This document shows positions 25,716-35,742 of a stretch of 55,985 bases of DNA, in pieces. The position numbers were made by a program, and so were the translations under genes. The DNA lies in the NCBI GenBank assembly GCA_903884185.1, contig CAISDV010000135.1, positions 1-55,985 on the forward strand, given 5' to 3'. Every line of letters begins with the position of its first letter. Position 1 is the first letter of the stretch. The notes below the pieces were generated by a model. That model ran no database searches. It worked only from the letters and a program-made list of their open reading frames with translations, and had not been told where the DNA came from. Source of the DNA: an uncultured Chitinophagaceae bacterium. GTDB lineage: Bacteria; Bacteroidota; Bacteroidia; Chitinophagales; Chitinophagaceae.

Positions 25716-27518
25716 TTATTCCAATGTCTTTACTCCGCGGATCGATTGTGGGGTTGATTGCAACAAGTCTAACACGATCACCTCATTTTTTCCTTTCTTT
25801 AAAAAATTGGCCGGGCAAAAAAGGTGTTGCTGCGGGCCTATATTCCAGTACCTGCCCAGGTTATGGCCATTTACCCATATTATTCCTTTCTTGTAATTAC
25901 TCAGATCAAGGTAGGTGTCGGCTGTTTCATTCAATTCAAATCCGCCTTTAAAAAATATGCCATCATGCATAGGCTTATTCTGGGTTTTCAAAGTGCCAAT
26001 AAATTTTCCATCCAAAGGGAGAGGGAATATTTCCCAATCCATCAGTGTCATACCATTCAATGTTACCCTATCTGTGATCCCTTTTCTATCTATCATGTAT
26101 TGCGCAAAATTGATATGCCCCATTCCTTCTACAAGAATTTCAAGCAAAGGGTCTTTCACATCTGATTTTGGCAATGTGATTGTCCATTTGCCACCATCTC
26201 TAAAAATTGTATCAACTAATTTTCCATTTAATAAAACCAATGCAAAATCATGCGGCTCAGTGATAGTGAGCTTGCCGCTTTTATGACCGATGAGTTTGGT
26301 ACGATATAAGATCAACCCGTTTGATTGGCCAAACATTTCCATTGGCTTGGGCTGAGGGGATTGAATTAATGGTGGAAGCTGCTCCCATACACTTGTAAAT
26401 GGCTGCATTTGAAACTCCGCAATATTCATTACAGGGATGGCAGCCGGTGGATCAGGAATTTTATACGAAACATATTTGCCGATAAGATTTCTTATCGCGA
26501 AATATTTTGGTGTTGCCTGCCCCTGTTCATTGATGGGTGCATCATAATCATAACTTGTAATATCAGGCTGATATTGTGTTGCGCTAAATGCATTGGCTCC
26601 TGCAGAGAATCCGAAATTCGTTCCTCCATGCACCACATAGAGATTGAAAGATCTTTTATGCTCGAGCAAATAGGTCAGTTCTTTTTTTATACTGGTGGTA
26701 TCTGCCCTTGCCCATTTTTCTTTCCAATGCGTAAGCCAGCCGGGATATGTTTCGGCGCTAAAGGCTGGCACATTTGGATTTCTCTTTTTTGCCTGCGCAA
26801 AATCTTCATCACTACTTCCGCTATCTAACCCAATGGCAGCGCCGTCAATATTTCCTGCATCCAGCATAAAGGGTGTTGCTCCGTCTGCGGTATAGAATGG
26901 GCCATTGATACCGTTTGACTGCCATAGTTTTCTTAGTGCCAGGAGATAGTTTTTATCATTCCCAAAACTGCCATATTCATTTTCAACCTGTACCATTACA
27001 ATCGGGCCACCATTGCTGCACATCAATGGTTTCACTTGCGCACTTAATGCAGCAACATAACGTGTAACTGCCGACATATACCGCGGATCCATACAACGCA
27101 ATTTGATATCGGGTATTTTTAAAAGATAGGGTGGAATTCCTCCGAGGTCCCATTCAGCGCAAACATAGGGGCCCGGCCTAAGCAATACCCACATGCCTTC
27201 TTCTTTGCATATTTTAATAAAAGAAGCAATATTCCTGTTCTCAGTTGTGAAATCAAATATTCCGGGTTTGGATTCATGATAATTCCAGAAGATATAAGCC
27301 GCAATGGTGTTACATCCCATTGCTTTTGCCATTTGAATTCGCTGGCGCCAATAGATCGCAGGGATACGCGCGGGGTGCATTTCTCCACTAATCATTTGAA
27401 ATGGCTTGCCATCTAACAAAAAATCTTCTTTACCTAATGTAAATTGGTGTGATTGTTTTTGAGCGAGGGAAGAAAAAATCAATCCCAAAAAAATAAAAAA
27501 TAATATGGATTTTTTCAT
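25716..27518 (-). CDS. GH35 beta-galactosidase, secreted
   Basis: This 600-residue enzyme has a signal peptide (MKKSILFFIFLGLIFSSLAQ). Its GH35 TIM barrel shows LLRPGPYVCAEWDLGGIPPY, the acid/base Glu181 in VMVQVENEYGSFG, and the nucleophile Glu256 in FSAETYPGWLTHW. Beta-sandwich jelly-roll domains follow (GIIWVNGHNLGRYWNIGPQ near the end). It would release terminal beta-galactose from oligosaccharides, probably in the periplasm. It lies 5 nt downstream of the phosphatase-family pseudogene and in the same operon as the GH29 fucosidase, suggesting a shared fucosylated galactoside substrate. Confidence 0.95.
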   Translation of the reverse strand: MKKSILFFIFLGLIFSSLAQKQSHQFTLGKEDFLLDGKPFQMISGEMHPARIPAIYWRQRIQMAKAMGCNTIAAYIFWNYHESKPGIFDFTTENRNIASFIKICKEEGMWVLLRPGPYVCAEWDLGGIPPYLLKIPDIKLRCMDPRYMSAVTRYVAALSAQVKPLMCSNGGPIVMVQVENEYGSFGNDKNYLLALRKLWQSNGINGPFYTADGATPFMLDAGNIDGAAIGLDSGSSDEDFAQAKKRNPNVPAFSAETYPGWLTHWKEKWARADTTSIKKELTYLLEHKRSFNLYVVHGGTNFGFSAGANAFSATQYQPDITSYDYDAPINEQGQATPKYFAIRNLIGKYVSYKIPDPPAAIPVMNIAEFQMQPFTSVWEQLPPLIQSPQPKPMEMFGQSNGLILYRTKLIGHKSGKLTITEPHDFALVLLNGKLVDTIFRDGGKWTITLPKSDVKDPLLEILVEGMGHINFAQYMIDRKGITDRVTLNGMTLMDWEIFPLPLDGKFIGTLKTQNKPMHDGIFFKGGFELNETADTYLDLSNYKKGIIWVNGHNLGRYWNIGPQQHLFCPANFLKKGKNEVIVLDLLQSTPQSIRGVKTLE

Positions 27519-27523
27519 TTTGA

Positions 27524-28606
27524 TTATTTGATAGCTGCTTTTATTTCTTCTGCCACCGGGTGTTCTGCTTTATATGTGTAACCCATCAGTTTGGCCATTG
27601 TTTGTGCAAACTGTTTTTGATACAATTGTACTGGCGTTTTCATTTCTCCCGAAGCCGGTGTATTCGGCCCCAGAACTGCGCACCATATCTGGTATGCGTC
27701 TTTTACAGATTGTCCATGACTTGTCCATTTTTCCTTTGGATCATCACCGCGCCCATGATCTGTGGCAATAAATAAAGTGGTCTTGTTTTTATACTGCGGA
27801 TCGGTTTGCACAAACTCCCAGATCTTACTGATCCATTCATCTACCTGGTGTGCCGCATCCAGGTATGATTTGTATTCTCCCCTATGTGCCTATTCATCTG
27901 TTTCGCCATAACTGATATATAATACGCGTGGTTTTTTTGTGGCGAGATATTCCATTGCCGCATATTGCGTAAATACATCCAGGCATTCTTCATCGCCAAA
28001 GGGGCGGTAAGAATCTTCGAGCATGGAATTGATCAGTTTTTCATTTGAAGAAGGGTTAGCGCCGCCCGATTTATCAAAAGCCGCTACTACCGGAATACCG
28101 CTTCGTTGTTCATTTAGTATCCTGTTAAAAGCATCCCACGATGCAAAAGCAGCAACTTTATTTTTTATTACAGGCTGCGCATTAAAGAATTCAAGCAAGG
28201 TTGTGTTGGGATTGTTCTTATAATCGTTCGAGTTTACCGCTGTATCTACATACCCGCAAAAGATCTCGCTATACCCAGGATAGGAAAACCAATAATTATT
28301 GGCGTTATTGACGAGATTGCCAATGGTTCTGTTACCATACAATTGCCCTTGTTTGGCAACAGTGTTCCATAAAAATGGCATCAGTTTTTTTCTTCTTTCC
28401 ATTTCATTATCACTCCAGTATTTTTTATAGAGATAAGCGCTATCGCCCTGGTTAAATTTTTTATTGTTAGCGATGGCCGGATCCATCCCTTTAAAAATTT
28501 CCTGCCAGCGAAAACCGTCTGTTGTAATGATAATGATGTTCTCTGTTTTTTGTGCAAACAGAACGGAGCTGATCGATACACTAATTAAAAGGAATATTTT
28601 TTTCAT
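27524..28606 (-). pseudogene. Alkaline-phosphatase/phosphodiesterase-superfamily gene interrupted by an amber codon
   Basis: One frame of 360 codons runs from ATG 28606 to 27524, interrupted only by TAG at 27890-27892. The first part (238 residues) has a signal peptide, IIIITTDGFRWQEIFKG (metal-site Asp and nucleophile region) and SYPGYSEIFCG. After the stop it continues AHRGEYKSYLDAAHQVDEW and LFIATDHGRGDDPKEKW (metal-binding Asp-His). The stop falls inside GETDE-W-AH, where relatives have Trp, so TGG to TAG is the simplest explanation. The truncated protein loses metal ligands and should be inactive. The gene overlaps the GH29 stop codon (ATGA) and precedes GH35. A sequencing error is possible. 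Confidence 0.88.
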
Positions 28607-30774
28607 TTTTGAGCTGAAGTTATTGTTGAATGAAACAATATTGAAGAAGGAACTTCTGTTTTAGTTTCTCCCAATTTATTATAGCTGATCTTCAGGTTAT
28701 TCTCGCCACCACTATCAAAATATTCTACGCTTATTCTGTGAAATCCTTTCTCCAGCAAGCATTTTCCTTCTTCTTCTACCATACCATGATCTCCGTCATT
28801 ATTTACGATCAGCTTATCATCAATATACAACACACTGCCATCATCACTTTCCGTATAAAAAGAATAACCGCCTGTTTTTTCTATTTTGATATAGCCATCG
28901 AATATCAATCCATATTTATCCTTGCGTTGTTTCACAGAAACAGAAACCTTATCTGAAACTCCTTGCTTGACTGGTTTAAGTTTTGATAATGCAGCTAAGT
29001 TTAATTTATCATCTTCGAAATACCTGTATTTTAATCCATTTTGTAATGCCCTCGCTTCCACCGCTTCCATCTTTGGGTAAGAATGGATAGTTACTTCTGC
29101 TGGATCACTTGGCAAAAAACCCTGTTTCTTAGCATAAGCTATAATCCTGTTGTGATTACCGTCAATAACATTAACTGAAAATGGCTTCGTATATGTCATA
29201 AGGAGAACATATGGATTCAGAATATCGCCATCTTCATAATTAATAACGGCAGATTTATCTTTTGATTCCATACTCACTGTCGCCTGTAATGTTTCCGGAT
29301 CATAAGCCACATTGATCACAGGTTTTTTTACAAAAGCGCCATAGTTACTGATCTTGATAACATAAGCATTCGCTGAACCTGTTACAGGTGGGCCATATTC
29401 GGGTAATTGAATCGTAATATCATTTCCTATATAACGATAGGTCAAGGGATCACCTGTAGTGAGGAGTGTTATATCGCCCGTTGGAGCAATCGGCATATTC
29501 TTCAATACAATCCTTTTATTGGAAGGGTATTTTGGAAAGATGGCATACAATGAATTAGTTGTTGCATTATAAGTATAGAATACTTCTTTTGTTGCATAGC
29601 CTGGTTCAGGATCAACCGTGAGTTTCATCATTATGTCTTCACCTTTTTTTGCTTTATAATCTTTCTTCCCTTCTGTCCACTGGCAATCACGTTTCCATCT
29701 CGTTGTATTGTATATCGCTTCGCCATTTACTTTTAGCCATGCGCCAATTTGCAGCAAACGTTCCTGCATAATAGGCGGGATCTTCCCATGTGAGTCGGGC
29801 CCAATATCCAGTAAAAAATTCCCGCCGCGACTTACTTTATCCAGCAAATGATAGATCAATGATTGGGCTGAGTTATAATCCCAGGCATCTTCTTCGCGAT
29901 TATAACCATAAGAGTAGCCCATACCTCGGCTTTCTTCCCAGGCATGGTCTTCAAAATCAAGCTCCGGCTGGTATTCGGGTGTATAAATTCCTGCATGATG
30001 AAAACGCACACCCGATCCCCACCTGTCGTTCACCACAATTTTATCTTTTACCGGACTTTGATTGTAGAGCCATGCTAAGAACTCCTGCGACTTCCATACA
30101 TCAGGGCTTGCTTCCCAATCACCATCGGTCCATAATACATCGGGTTGGTAAGTATTGATAAGGTCTTTCATTTGCGGCCACGCATGTTGTATGGCATAAT
30201 TAGCCGGATCTTTTTTCCATAAAGGATTATACCATTCGTATAAAGAATAATACAATCCTGCATGAACAGAAGTTTTGCGTACCGCTTTAAAAAGATCACC
30301 TATCAGATCCCTTTTCGGCCCAACATCCATGGCATTCCATGGAAAGCCCCAATCCCTGTTAGATTCCTTACTCGGCCAAAGACAAAACCCATCATGGTGT
30401 TTGGAAGTGAGTACAATATATTTTGCACCGGATGCTTCAAATAATTTTGCCCATTCAACAGGATCAAATAATTCTGCTTTGAACTGATCGGCAAAAGAAT
30501 AATAACTCATGTCGCCATAAGTGCTGTGATGGTAAGCATACGTTTTACTGGATGTGTTACTCAATGCATTCTGGTACCACTCTGCATAAGAACCTTTTTG
30601 CACCCATGCAGGAACCGAGTACACACCCCAATGAATAAAGATGCCAAACTTTCCGTCGTTGAACCATTGCGGTACAGGCCGTTTGTCTAAAGATTCCCAA
30701 ACCGGTTGATAGGTTTGCGCGGACAGGTAAATTGTTGTAAGCGCCAGTAAAAGGCATAGCCCTGTTTTTCTCAT
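28603..30774 (-). CDS. GH29 alpha-L-fucosidase with C-terminal PA14-like domain
   Basis: This 723-residue protein has a signal peptide (MRKTGLCLLLALTTIYLSAQ). Its GH29 barrel shows GKFGIFIHWGVYSVPAW, YIVLTSKHHDGFCLWPS, the nucleophile region DVLWTDGDWE, and GGNFLLDIGPDSHGKIP. The last about 130 residues (KYGLIFDGYIKIEKTGGYSF, DDGSVLYIDDKLIVNNDGDHG) form a PA14/GLEYA-type carbohydrate-binding domain. It releases alpha-L-fucose from glycans. The ATG at 30774 gives the signal peptide directly; the longer frame to 30810 adds unrelated residues. It is the first gene of a three-gene operon and is divergent from fumC. Confidence 0.93.
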   Translation of the reverse strand: MRKTGLCLLLALTTIYLSAQTYQPVWESLDKRPVPQWFNDGKFGIFIHWGVYSVPAWVQKGSYAEWYQNALSNTSSKTYAYHHSTYGDMSYYSFADQFKAELFDPVEWAKLFEASGAKYIVLTSKHHDGFCLWPSKESNRDWGFPWNAMDVGPKRDLIGDLFKAVRKTSVHAGLYYSLYEWYNPLWKKDPANYAIQHAWPQMKDLINTYQPDVLWTDGDWEASPDVWKSQEFLAWLYNQSPVKDKIVVNDRWGSGVRFHHAGIYTPEYQPELDFEDHAWEESRGMGYSYGYNREEDAWDYNSAQSLIYHLLDKVSRGGNFLLDIGPDSHGKIPPIMQERLLQIGAWLKVNGEAIYNTTRWKRDCQWTEGKKDYKAKKGEDIMMKLTVDPEPGYATKEVFYTYNATTNSLYAIFPKYPSNKRIVLKNMPIAPTGDITLLTTGDPLTYRYIGNDITIQLPEYGPPVTGSANAYVIKISNYGAFVKKPVINVAYDPETLQATVSMESKDKSAVINYEDGDILNPYVLLMTYTKPFSVNVIDGNHNRIIAYAKKQGFLPSDPAEVTIHSYPKMEAVEARALQNGLKYRYFEDDKLNLAALSKLKPVKQGVSDKVSVSVKQRKDKYGLIFDGYIKIEKTGGYSFYTESDDGSVLYIDDKLIVNNDGDHGMVEEEGKCLLEKGFHRISVEYFDSGGENNLKISYNKLGETKTEVPSSILFHSTITSAQK

Positions 30775-30887
30775 ATGGGGTAAGTTATTCCCGAAATTAG
30801 CGAAATACATGATGCATCTTTTTCATCATTCAATATTTGTTAGGGCGTACCTTTGCAGTGCCGGATAAACCCTTTAAAATCACAAGT

Positions 30888-32288
30888 ATGGAATACAGGA
30901 TCGAGAAAGATACCATGGGTGAAGTAAAAGTGCCCGCACATGTTTACTGGGGCGCTCAAACCGAGAGGAGCGTTGAGAATTTCAAGATCGCCAGGGATAT
31001 CAACAAGATGCCAAAAGAGATCATCAGGGCATTTGCTTTTCTGAAAAAAGCGGCGGCACTGGCCAACACAGAATCGGGTGTATTGTCACAGGAAAAGTGC
31101 GATATCATTGGTACTGTTTGCGATGAAATACTGGAAGGAAAATTAGACGACCAGTTTCCGCTGGTAGTATGGCAAACAGGCAGTGGTACACAAAGCAATA
31201 TGAATGTAAATGAAGTGATTGCCTATCGCGCTCATGTGATCAAAGGCGGATCGCTGACTGATAAAGAAAAATCCATCCACCCTAATGATGATGTAAACAA
31301 GTCACAATCATCTAACGATACATTCCCCACGGCCATGCATATTGCGGCTTACAGTATGCTGATGGAAACAACTATTCCGGGAATACAGAAACTGAGAGAT
31401 ACACTTGCTGTCAAAAGCAAAGAGTATATGAGGGTGGTAAAGATCGGCCGCACGCATTTTATGGATGCAACACCACTGACTGTTGGACAGGAGTTCAGTG
31501 GCTATGTTTCTCAGTTAGATCACGGATTAAAAGCTATTAAAAATTCACTGGCGCATTTAAGCGAACTGGCATTAGGTGGTACTGCTGTTGGTACGGGCAT
31601 CAACACTCCAAAGGGTTATGATGTTTTGGTAGCTAAAAAAATTGCACAGTTAACCGGGCTTCCATTTATCACTGCAGAAAATAAATTTGAAGCACTTGCT
31701 GCACATGATGCAATAGTGGAAGCACATGGCGCATTAAAAACAGTTGCGGTAAGCCTGATGAAGATCGCGAATGATATCCGCATGTTGTCATCCGGCCCAC
31801 GTTCGGGTATTGGTGAAATTTTTATTCCGGATAATGAACCGGGTTCTTCTATCATGCCGGGTAAAGTAAATCCTACGCAGTGTGAAGCGTTGACCATGAT
31901 TGCCGCGCAGGTAATGGGCAATGATGTGGCCATCAATATTGGTGGCGCTACGGGCCATTTTGAACTGAATGTTTTTAAACCGGTGATGATCTATAATTTT
32001 CTGCATAGCGCCCGCCTGATCGGTGATGGTTGCGTGAGTTTTAATGATAAATGCGCCACCGGCATAAAACCCATCGAAGCAAATATTAAAAATCATTTGA
32101 ATAATTCATTGATGCTGGTAACGGCATTAAATCCTAAGATCGGGTATTATAAAGCTGCCGAGATCGCCCAAAAAGCCCATAAGGAAGGCACCACTTTGAA
32201 GGAAATGGCCGTAAAACTGGGGTACCTGACTGCCGAGGAATTTGATGCCTGGGTTGATCCGGCCCAAATGGTGGGCGACCTGAAATAG
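30888..32288 (+). CDS. fumC: Class II fumarate hydratase
   Basis: This 466-residue TCA-cycle enzyme interconverts fumarate and malate. The superfamily signature [17 protein letters not shown] is present, along with [29 protein letters not shown] and [20 protein letters not shown]. These match the iron-independent class II type rather than aspartase. The ATG at 30888 gives [16 protein letters not shown], the usual family start. A TACCTTTG box (30848-30855) lies 32 nt upstream of it. Confidence 0.96.
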   Translation: MEYRIEKDTMGEVKVPAHVYWGAQTERSVENFKIARDINKMPKEIIRAFAFLKKAAALANTESGVLSQEKCDIIGTVCDEILEGKLDDQFPLVVWQTGSGTQSNMNVNEVIAYRAHVIKGGSLTDKEKSIHPNDDVNKSQSSNDTFPTAMHIAAYSMLMETTIPGIQKLRDTLAVKSKEYMRVVKIGRTHFMDATPLTVGQEFSGYVSQLDHGLKAIKNSLAHLSELALGGTAVGTGINTPKGYDVLVAKKIAQLTGLPFITAENKFEALAAHDAIVEAHGALKTVAVSLMKIANDIRMLSSGPRSGIGEIFIPDNEPGSSIMPGKVNPTQCEALTMIAAQVMGNDVAINIGGATGHFELNVFKPVMIYNFLHSARLIGDGCVSFNDKCATGIKPIEANIKNHLNNSLMLVTALNPKIGYYKAAEIAQKAHKEGTTLKEMAVKLGYLTAEEFDAWVDPAQMVGDLK

Positions 32289-32385
32289 AAGGGCTAAAAG
32301 ACATTAAAATTTTAACGGTAAGGCAGCATTCCCTCTATAAAACTTATCTTAGAATGTAATAACTTACACCCACATAGGCATTCTT

Positions 32386-33375
32386 ATGAAAAAATCAGTC
32401 AATATTATCCTGTTTCTTGCCGTTGTTTTCTCTGTTTTTATGGCCTGCCAGAAGGAATATAGTTATGAAACAGGCAACGGGCTGGGTGGTACTGCCGGTG
32501 GTAGCCTGCAGGATTCTCTGGGAAATTGCCAGGGTGGAGTGATTTATGGCAACTATAAAGTGGATACATTACTGACCGACAGCAATTATGTTAAGGTAAA
32601 AGCTACTATTTCATCTCCCGGAAAATATAAAGTTTATACAGATACAGTGAATGGTTGCTGGTTCATGGATTCGGCTTATATCATTAGCACAGGTACGCAA
32701 ACCTTCAAGATGAAGGGATTTGGCAAGCCTATTTTACCACTCGCATCTACTTTTACCGTACATTTTAATAATTCTATCTGCCAGTTCACGATCAATATGG
32801 CAGCTGCACCTACCAGCAGTGATTATTTCCCCACAACAGTTGGAAGTAACTGGACCTATTACGACAATTTTGCCGTTGCACTTGATACTGTGGTTTCAAC
32901 AAACTATAACGCAACCGTTACGGGCTCCAGCAATATTTACAGGCTGTTTGCAGATTCATTCGGGGATACTTCTTTATATCGAAAAGATGGAGTGGGTAAT
33001 TATTACCAGTATGCACAAATAGTAGATAGCTCTAACCCTATCGAATATATTTTCCTGAAAGACAATGTGGCTAAAAATACAGGATGGGATTCTCCTGAAA
33101 CCCCTGCTTATTTGAATGGTATTCTTACTACTGCAAAATATCATTTCACCATTACTGCAAAAGACACATCTCGGTTTGTTAGTGGTTATCCAACGAAAAT
33201 TGATAGTGTTATTATAGTGCGAGAAGATATTATGTACAAAATAAATGGCACTTACCAGACTGGCAGCGTACCAGGGTATGCATCATATGCCAAAAAGATC
33301 GGCTGGATAGACTATGAGTATCCAACATATACTCCGCCGTATAGTTTTACCATCCGCAGATGGCAGGTATTTTAG
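32386..33375 (+). CDS. Lipoprotein of unknown function
   Basis: This 329-residue protein has a signal peptide and lipobox Cys near residue 21 (VFMACQKEYSYE), then a Gly-rich linker (GNGLGGTAGGSL). The body is predicted beta-rich with SSDYFPTTVGSNWTYYDNF, a phrase common in Bacteroidota outer-membrane or surface lipoproteins. No catalytic motif is recognised. It stands alone between fumC and lspA. Membrane anchoring is supported by sequence; any role in binding or the cell envelope is unknown. Confidence 0.8.
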   Translation: MKKSVNIILFLAVVFSVFMACQKEYSYETGNGLGGTAGGSLQDSLGNCQGGVIYGNYKVDTLLTDSNYVKVKATISSPGKYKVYTDTVNGCWFMDSAYIISTGTQTFKMKGFGKPILPLASTFTVHFNNSICQFTINMAAAPTSSDYFPTTVGSNWTYYDNFAVALDTVVSTNYNATVTGSSNIYRLFADSFGDTSLYRKDGVGNYYQYAQIVDSSNPIEYIFLKDNVAKNTGWDSPETPAYLNGILTTAKYHFTITAKDTSRFVSGYPTKIDSVIIVREDIMYKINGTYQTGSVPGYASYAKKIGWIDYEYPTYTPPYSFTIRRWQVF

Positions 33376-33390
33376 CCCTCAATAAATATT

Positions 33391-34077
33391 TTACGATATC
33401 TGTGTCTTATCATCAACAATTGAATTGGTCTCAACAGTTGAATGTTGTTCCTTTGGTTCTTTCTTAAAGAACCTGTTCTGAAAGATGAGTAGTGTGATCA
33501 CTCCCACAGAAATAGAAGCATCGGCTATATTAAATACCGGTTCAAAGAATGTAAATTCCTGCCCGCCTTTAAAGGGCACCCACGATGGATAATGTGCATG
33601 TTCAATGATAGGGAAGTACAGCATATCTACCACCTTACCGTGCAAAAAACTGGTATAACCATGTCCGAACTGAACCAGTTTGGCAATATTCTGATTTGGT
33701 GAGTAGGCAATTTCACTGCTGTCAAAGATCAATCCATAAAACATACTGTCAAGCAGGTTTCCCAACGCCCCCGCATAAATCAATGCAGCACATATAATAA
33801 ATCCTTTGTGGTATTTTTTCCGGATAAAATCCCTCAGCAAAAAACTTCCCCATATCACTGCCACCAGGCGGAACAACGTAAGTGCGATCTTACCAAAAGC
33901 ACCACCAAATTTCCAACCCCAGGCCATTCCTTCGTTCTCAACAAAATGTAATTTGAACCAGTTTCCCATCACACGATGTTCTTCCCCGGGAGTATAGCTT
34001 AGTTTGATATAAAACTTCAATGCCTGGTCTGCAAAAATGATCAGGAGTATGACTAGAATAACTTGCCTGGGTTTCAC
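33391..34077 (-). CDS. lspA: Lipoprotein signal peptidase (signal peptidase II)
   Basis: This 228-residue inner-membrane aspartyl protease removes signal peptides from prolipoproteins. The two catalytic aspartates lie in GALGNLLDSMFYG and PVFNIADASISVG; FVENEGMAWGWKFG and GKVVDMLYFP are further family blocks. About four membrane helices are visible. The frame extends to a TTG at 34125, but a TATCTTTG promoter box (34098-34105, minus) lies inside that extension. The GTG at 34077 (VKPRQVILVILLIIFADQ) is therefore the better start. The long loop between helices is typical of Bacteroidota LspA. Confidence 0.92.
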   Translation of the reverse strand: MKPRQVILVILLIIFADQALKFYIKLSYTPGEEHRVMGNWFKLHFVENEGMAWGWKFGGAFGKIALTLFRLVAVIWGSFLLRDFIRKKYHKGFIICAALIYAGALGNLLDSMFYGLIFDSSEIAYSPNQNIAKLVQFGHGYTSFLHGKVVDMLYFPIIEHAHYPSWVPFKGGQEFTFFEPVFNIADASISVGVITLLIFQNRFFKKEPKEQHSTVETNSIVDDKTQIS

Positions 34078-34097
34078 TGGTAATTGATTTAGGTGGG

Positions 34098-34105
34098 CAA
34101 AGATA
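34098..34105 (-). promoter_or_regulatory. -7 box deciding the lspA start
   Basis: On the minus strand this reads TATCTTTG, a perfect TAnnTTTG. A TTG at 34123-34125 stands 17 nt upstream as a possible -33 box. Transcription would begin a few bases before the GTG at 34077, which rules against the longer TTG-started frame. Confidence 0.5.
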
Positions 34106-34139
34106 AAAGAATTGAGGAATTTCAATTAGCCTGTTTCAT

Positions 34140-34153
34140 CCGCCAGTTGGCGG
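34140..34153. repeat. Short GC-rich palindrome
   Basis: CCGCCAGTTGGCGG is a 6-bp stem with a 2-nt turn, followed by GC. It lies between the flippase stop and the lspA promoter. No T tract follows on either strand, so it is not a standard terminator. Compare the GC-rich hairpin at 46059-46089. Confidence 0.6.
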
Positions 34154-34197
34154 GCAAAGGGATTTCAAGAAATAGTAAGATTTGTTTCAAACTCTAC

Positions 34198-35697
34198 TTA
34201 TTTCAGCCATTTGCCAATTACTGGTAACCCCTTCATTTCTTTCTTTTCTATTAATAAGATGAAGAGTCCGAATCCAAGAGTAAGCACCGTTGCAAGGCTT
34301 AAGCTGAATATTTTTCCTTCAACAAGATAGGTGCACCCTTTATGAACAAAGAATATCAGCACCACTATCACCATATAGGCGATCAATTTTTTTGTAGCAT
34401 AAGGAATATAATATTCTTTTTGTCCCCATACATAACTTGCCACCATCATGCTTCCATAACACGCAAATGTTGCCCAGGCACATGCCATATAACTGAAATA
34501 AGGGATGAGGAAATAATTGATCAGGAGCGTAATCGCCGCTCCCATCAAAGTGATCCAGGCACCAGCCATGGTCTTATTTCCCAATTTATACCACACACTT
34601 AAACTGTAATAAATACCAATGAACATATTCGCGAGCAACAATATTGGCACTACTTTTAATCCCACCCACATATTGGGATTGCGGATAAATTGTTTCCATA
34701 TATCCAGGTATAATGCCACCATTAAAAACATCAGGCATAAAGTGATCACGAAAAATTTCATTACCCGTGCATAAACTTTTGGCGCATTTTCTTCAGTAGA
34801 TTGTTTAAAGAAAAAGGGTTCTGCCCCCATCCGGAATGCCTGTACTGCTAATGTGATAAGAATAGATAATTTATAACACGCCGAATAAATACCAACCTGT
34901 GCCTTGGCAGCGTCCACACTATCTACTGGCGCCCACCAACCCAGCATGATCCTGTCGAATGTTTCATTGATCATCCCTGCAAAACCTGCAATGATCAAAG
35001 GCAAACCATAGATCATTATTTCTCTCCATAATTTATTGCTGAATTTCCATTCAAAGCTGAAGAATTCTTTTGTAAGGAATAATAATGTGAGCCCCGCTTG
35101 TATCAGATTTGCTACCAGTGCATACCCCACTGCCCATTCAGGCCTGAAAAAAGCGCTGCACCAATGATTGGGATTGGCTGCCAGCCATCTTGGGCACAAA
35201 CTCAAAAAGAAATAAATGCTAATGATATTAATCAGGATGCCACCCACTTTTATCATCGCAAATTTAACCGGCCTGTTGTCTAAACGAAGTTTGGCAAAGG
35301 GTATTACCGTGAGTGCATCAAGTGCAATAATTCCAGCTGCAAGAGACAGGTATTCGGGATGTTCTTTGATCTGTAGTAATATGGATAGTGGGTGCTGCAG
35401 TGCAACCAGCACAACTGAGAGCATGATAGTGGAAATGATAAGTGAGATACTTGTGGTATCGTGCACCATCTTTTTATCTGTCTTATGTGCAAACCGGAAA
35501 AAAGCCGTTTCCATTCCATAAGTGAACACTACATTCATGAAAGGAATGAAAGCGTACACAATACTCATTTCGCCATACTGCGATTCGGTAAATTTAAAAG
35601 TGAGGTATGGCGTTAGCAGGTAATTAATGAACCTTGCGGCAATGGAACTAAGCCCATACCACATTGTTTGACCCGCTAATTTTTTTATTCCGCTCAA
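34198..35697 (-). CDS. Polysaccharide/lipid-linked oligosaccharide flippase (MOP family, Wzx-like)
   Basis: This 499-residue protein has 12-14 predicted membrane helices. It begins with GIKKLAGQTMWYGLSSIAAR, the common N-terminus of Bacteroidota Wzx-type transporters. Such proteins flip undecaprenyl-linked sugars across the inner membrane. The start is TTG at 35697; the first ATG (35664) would cut into the conserved N-terminus. It is not inside an EPS operon here and stands alone between lspA and the MbnH gene. Its substrate is unknown. Confidence 0.88.
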   Translation of the reverse strand: MSGIKKLAGQTMWYGLSSIAARFINYLLTPYLTFKFTESQYGEMSIVYAFIPFMNVVFTYGMETAFFRFAHKTDKKMVHDTTSISLIISTIMLSVVLVALQHPLSILLQIKEHPEYLSLAAGIIALDALTVIPFAKLRLDNRPVKFAMIKVGGILINIISIYFFLSLCPRWLAANPNHWCSAFFRPEWAVGYALVANLIQAGLTLLFLTKEFFSFEWKFSNKLWREIMIYGLPLIIAGFAGMINETFDRIMLGWWAPVDSVDAAKAQVGIYSACYKLSILITLAVQAFRMGAEPFFFKQSTEENAPKVYARVMKFFVITLCLMFLMVALYLDIWKQFIRNPNMWVGLKVVPILLLANMFIGIYYSLSVWYKLGNKTMAGAWITLMGAAITLLINYFLIPYFSYMACAWATFACYGSMMVASYVWGQKEYYIPYATKKLIAYMVIVVLIFFVHKGCTYLVEGKIFSLSLATVLTLGFGLFILLIEKKEMKGLPVIGKWLK

Positions 35698-35742
35698 GTT
35701 GAATGAATTATTTGCTAAAGTAACGAATCGTATATCAACCCA

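Noticed and set aside
27524-27811. Separate small gene downstream of the phosphatase
   Set aside because: It is in the same frame as the upstream part and continues its homology through the TAG codon. It is the 3' part of an interrupted gene.
34140-34153. Terminator of the flippase gene
   Set aside because: The CCGCCAGTTGGCGG stem has no T tract on either strand and lies beyond the 3' end by position. It is better treated as a palindromic repeat.
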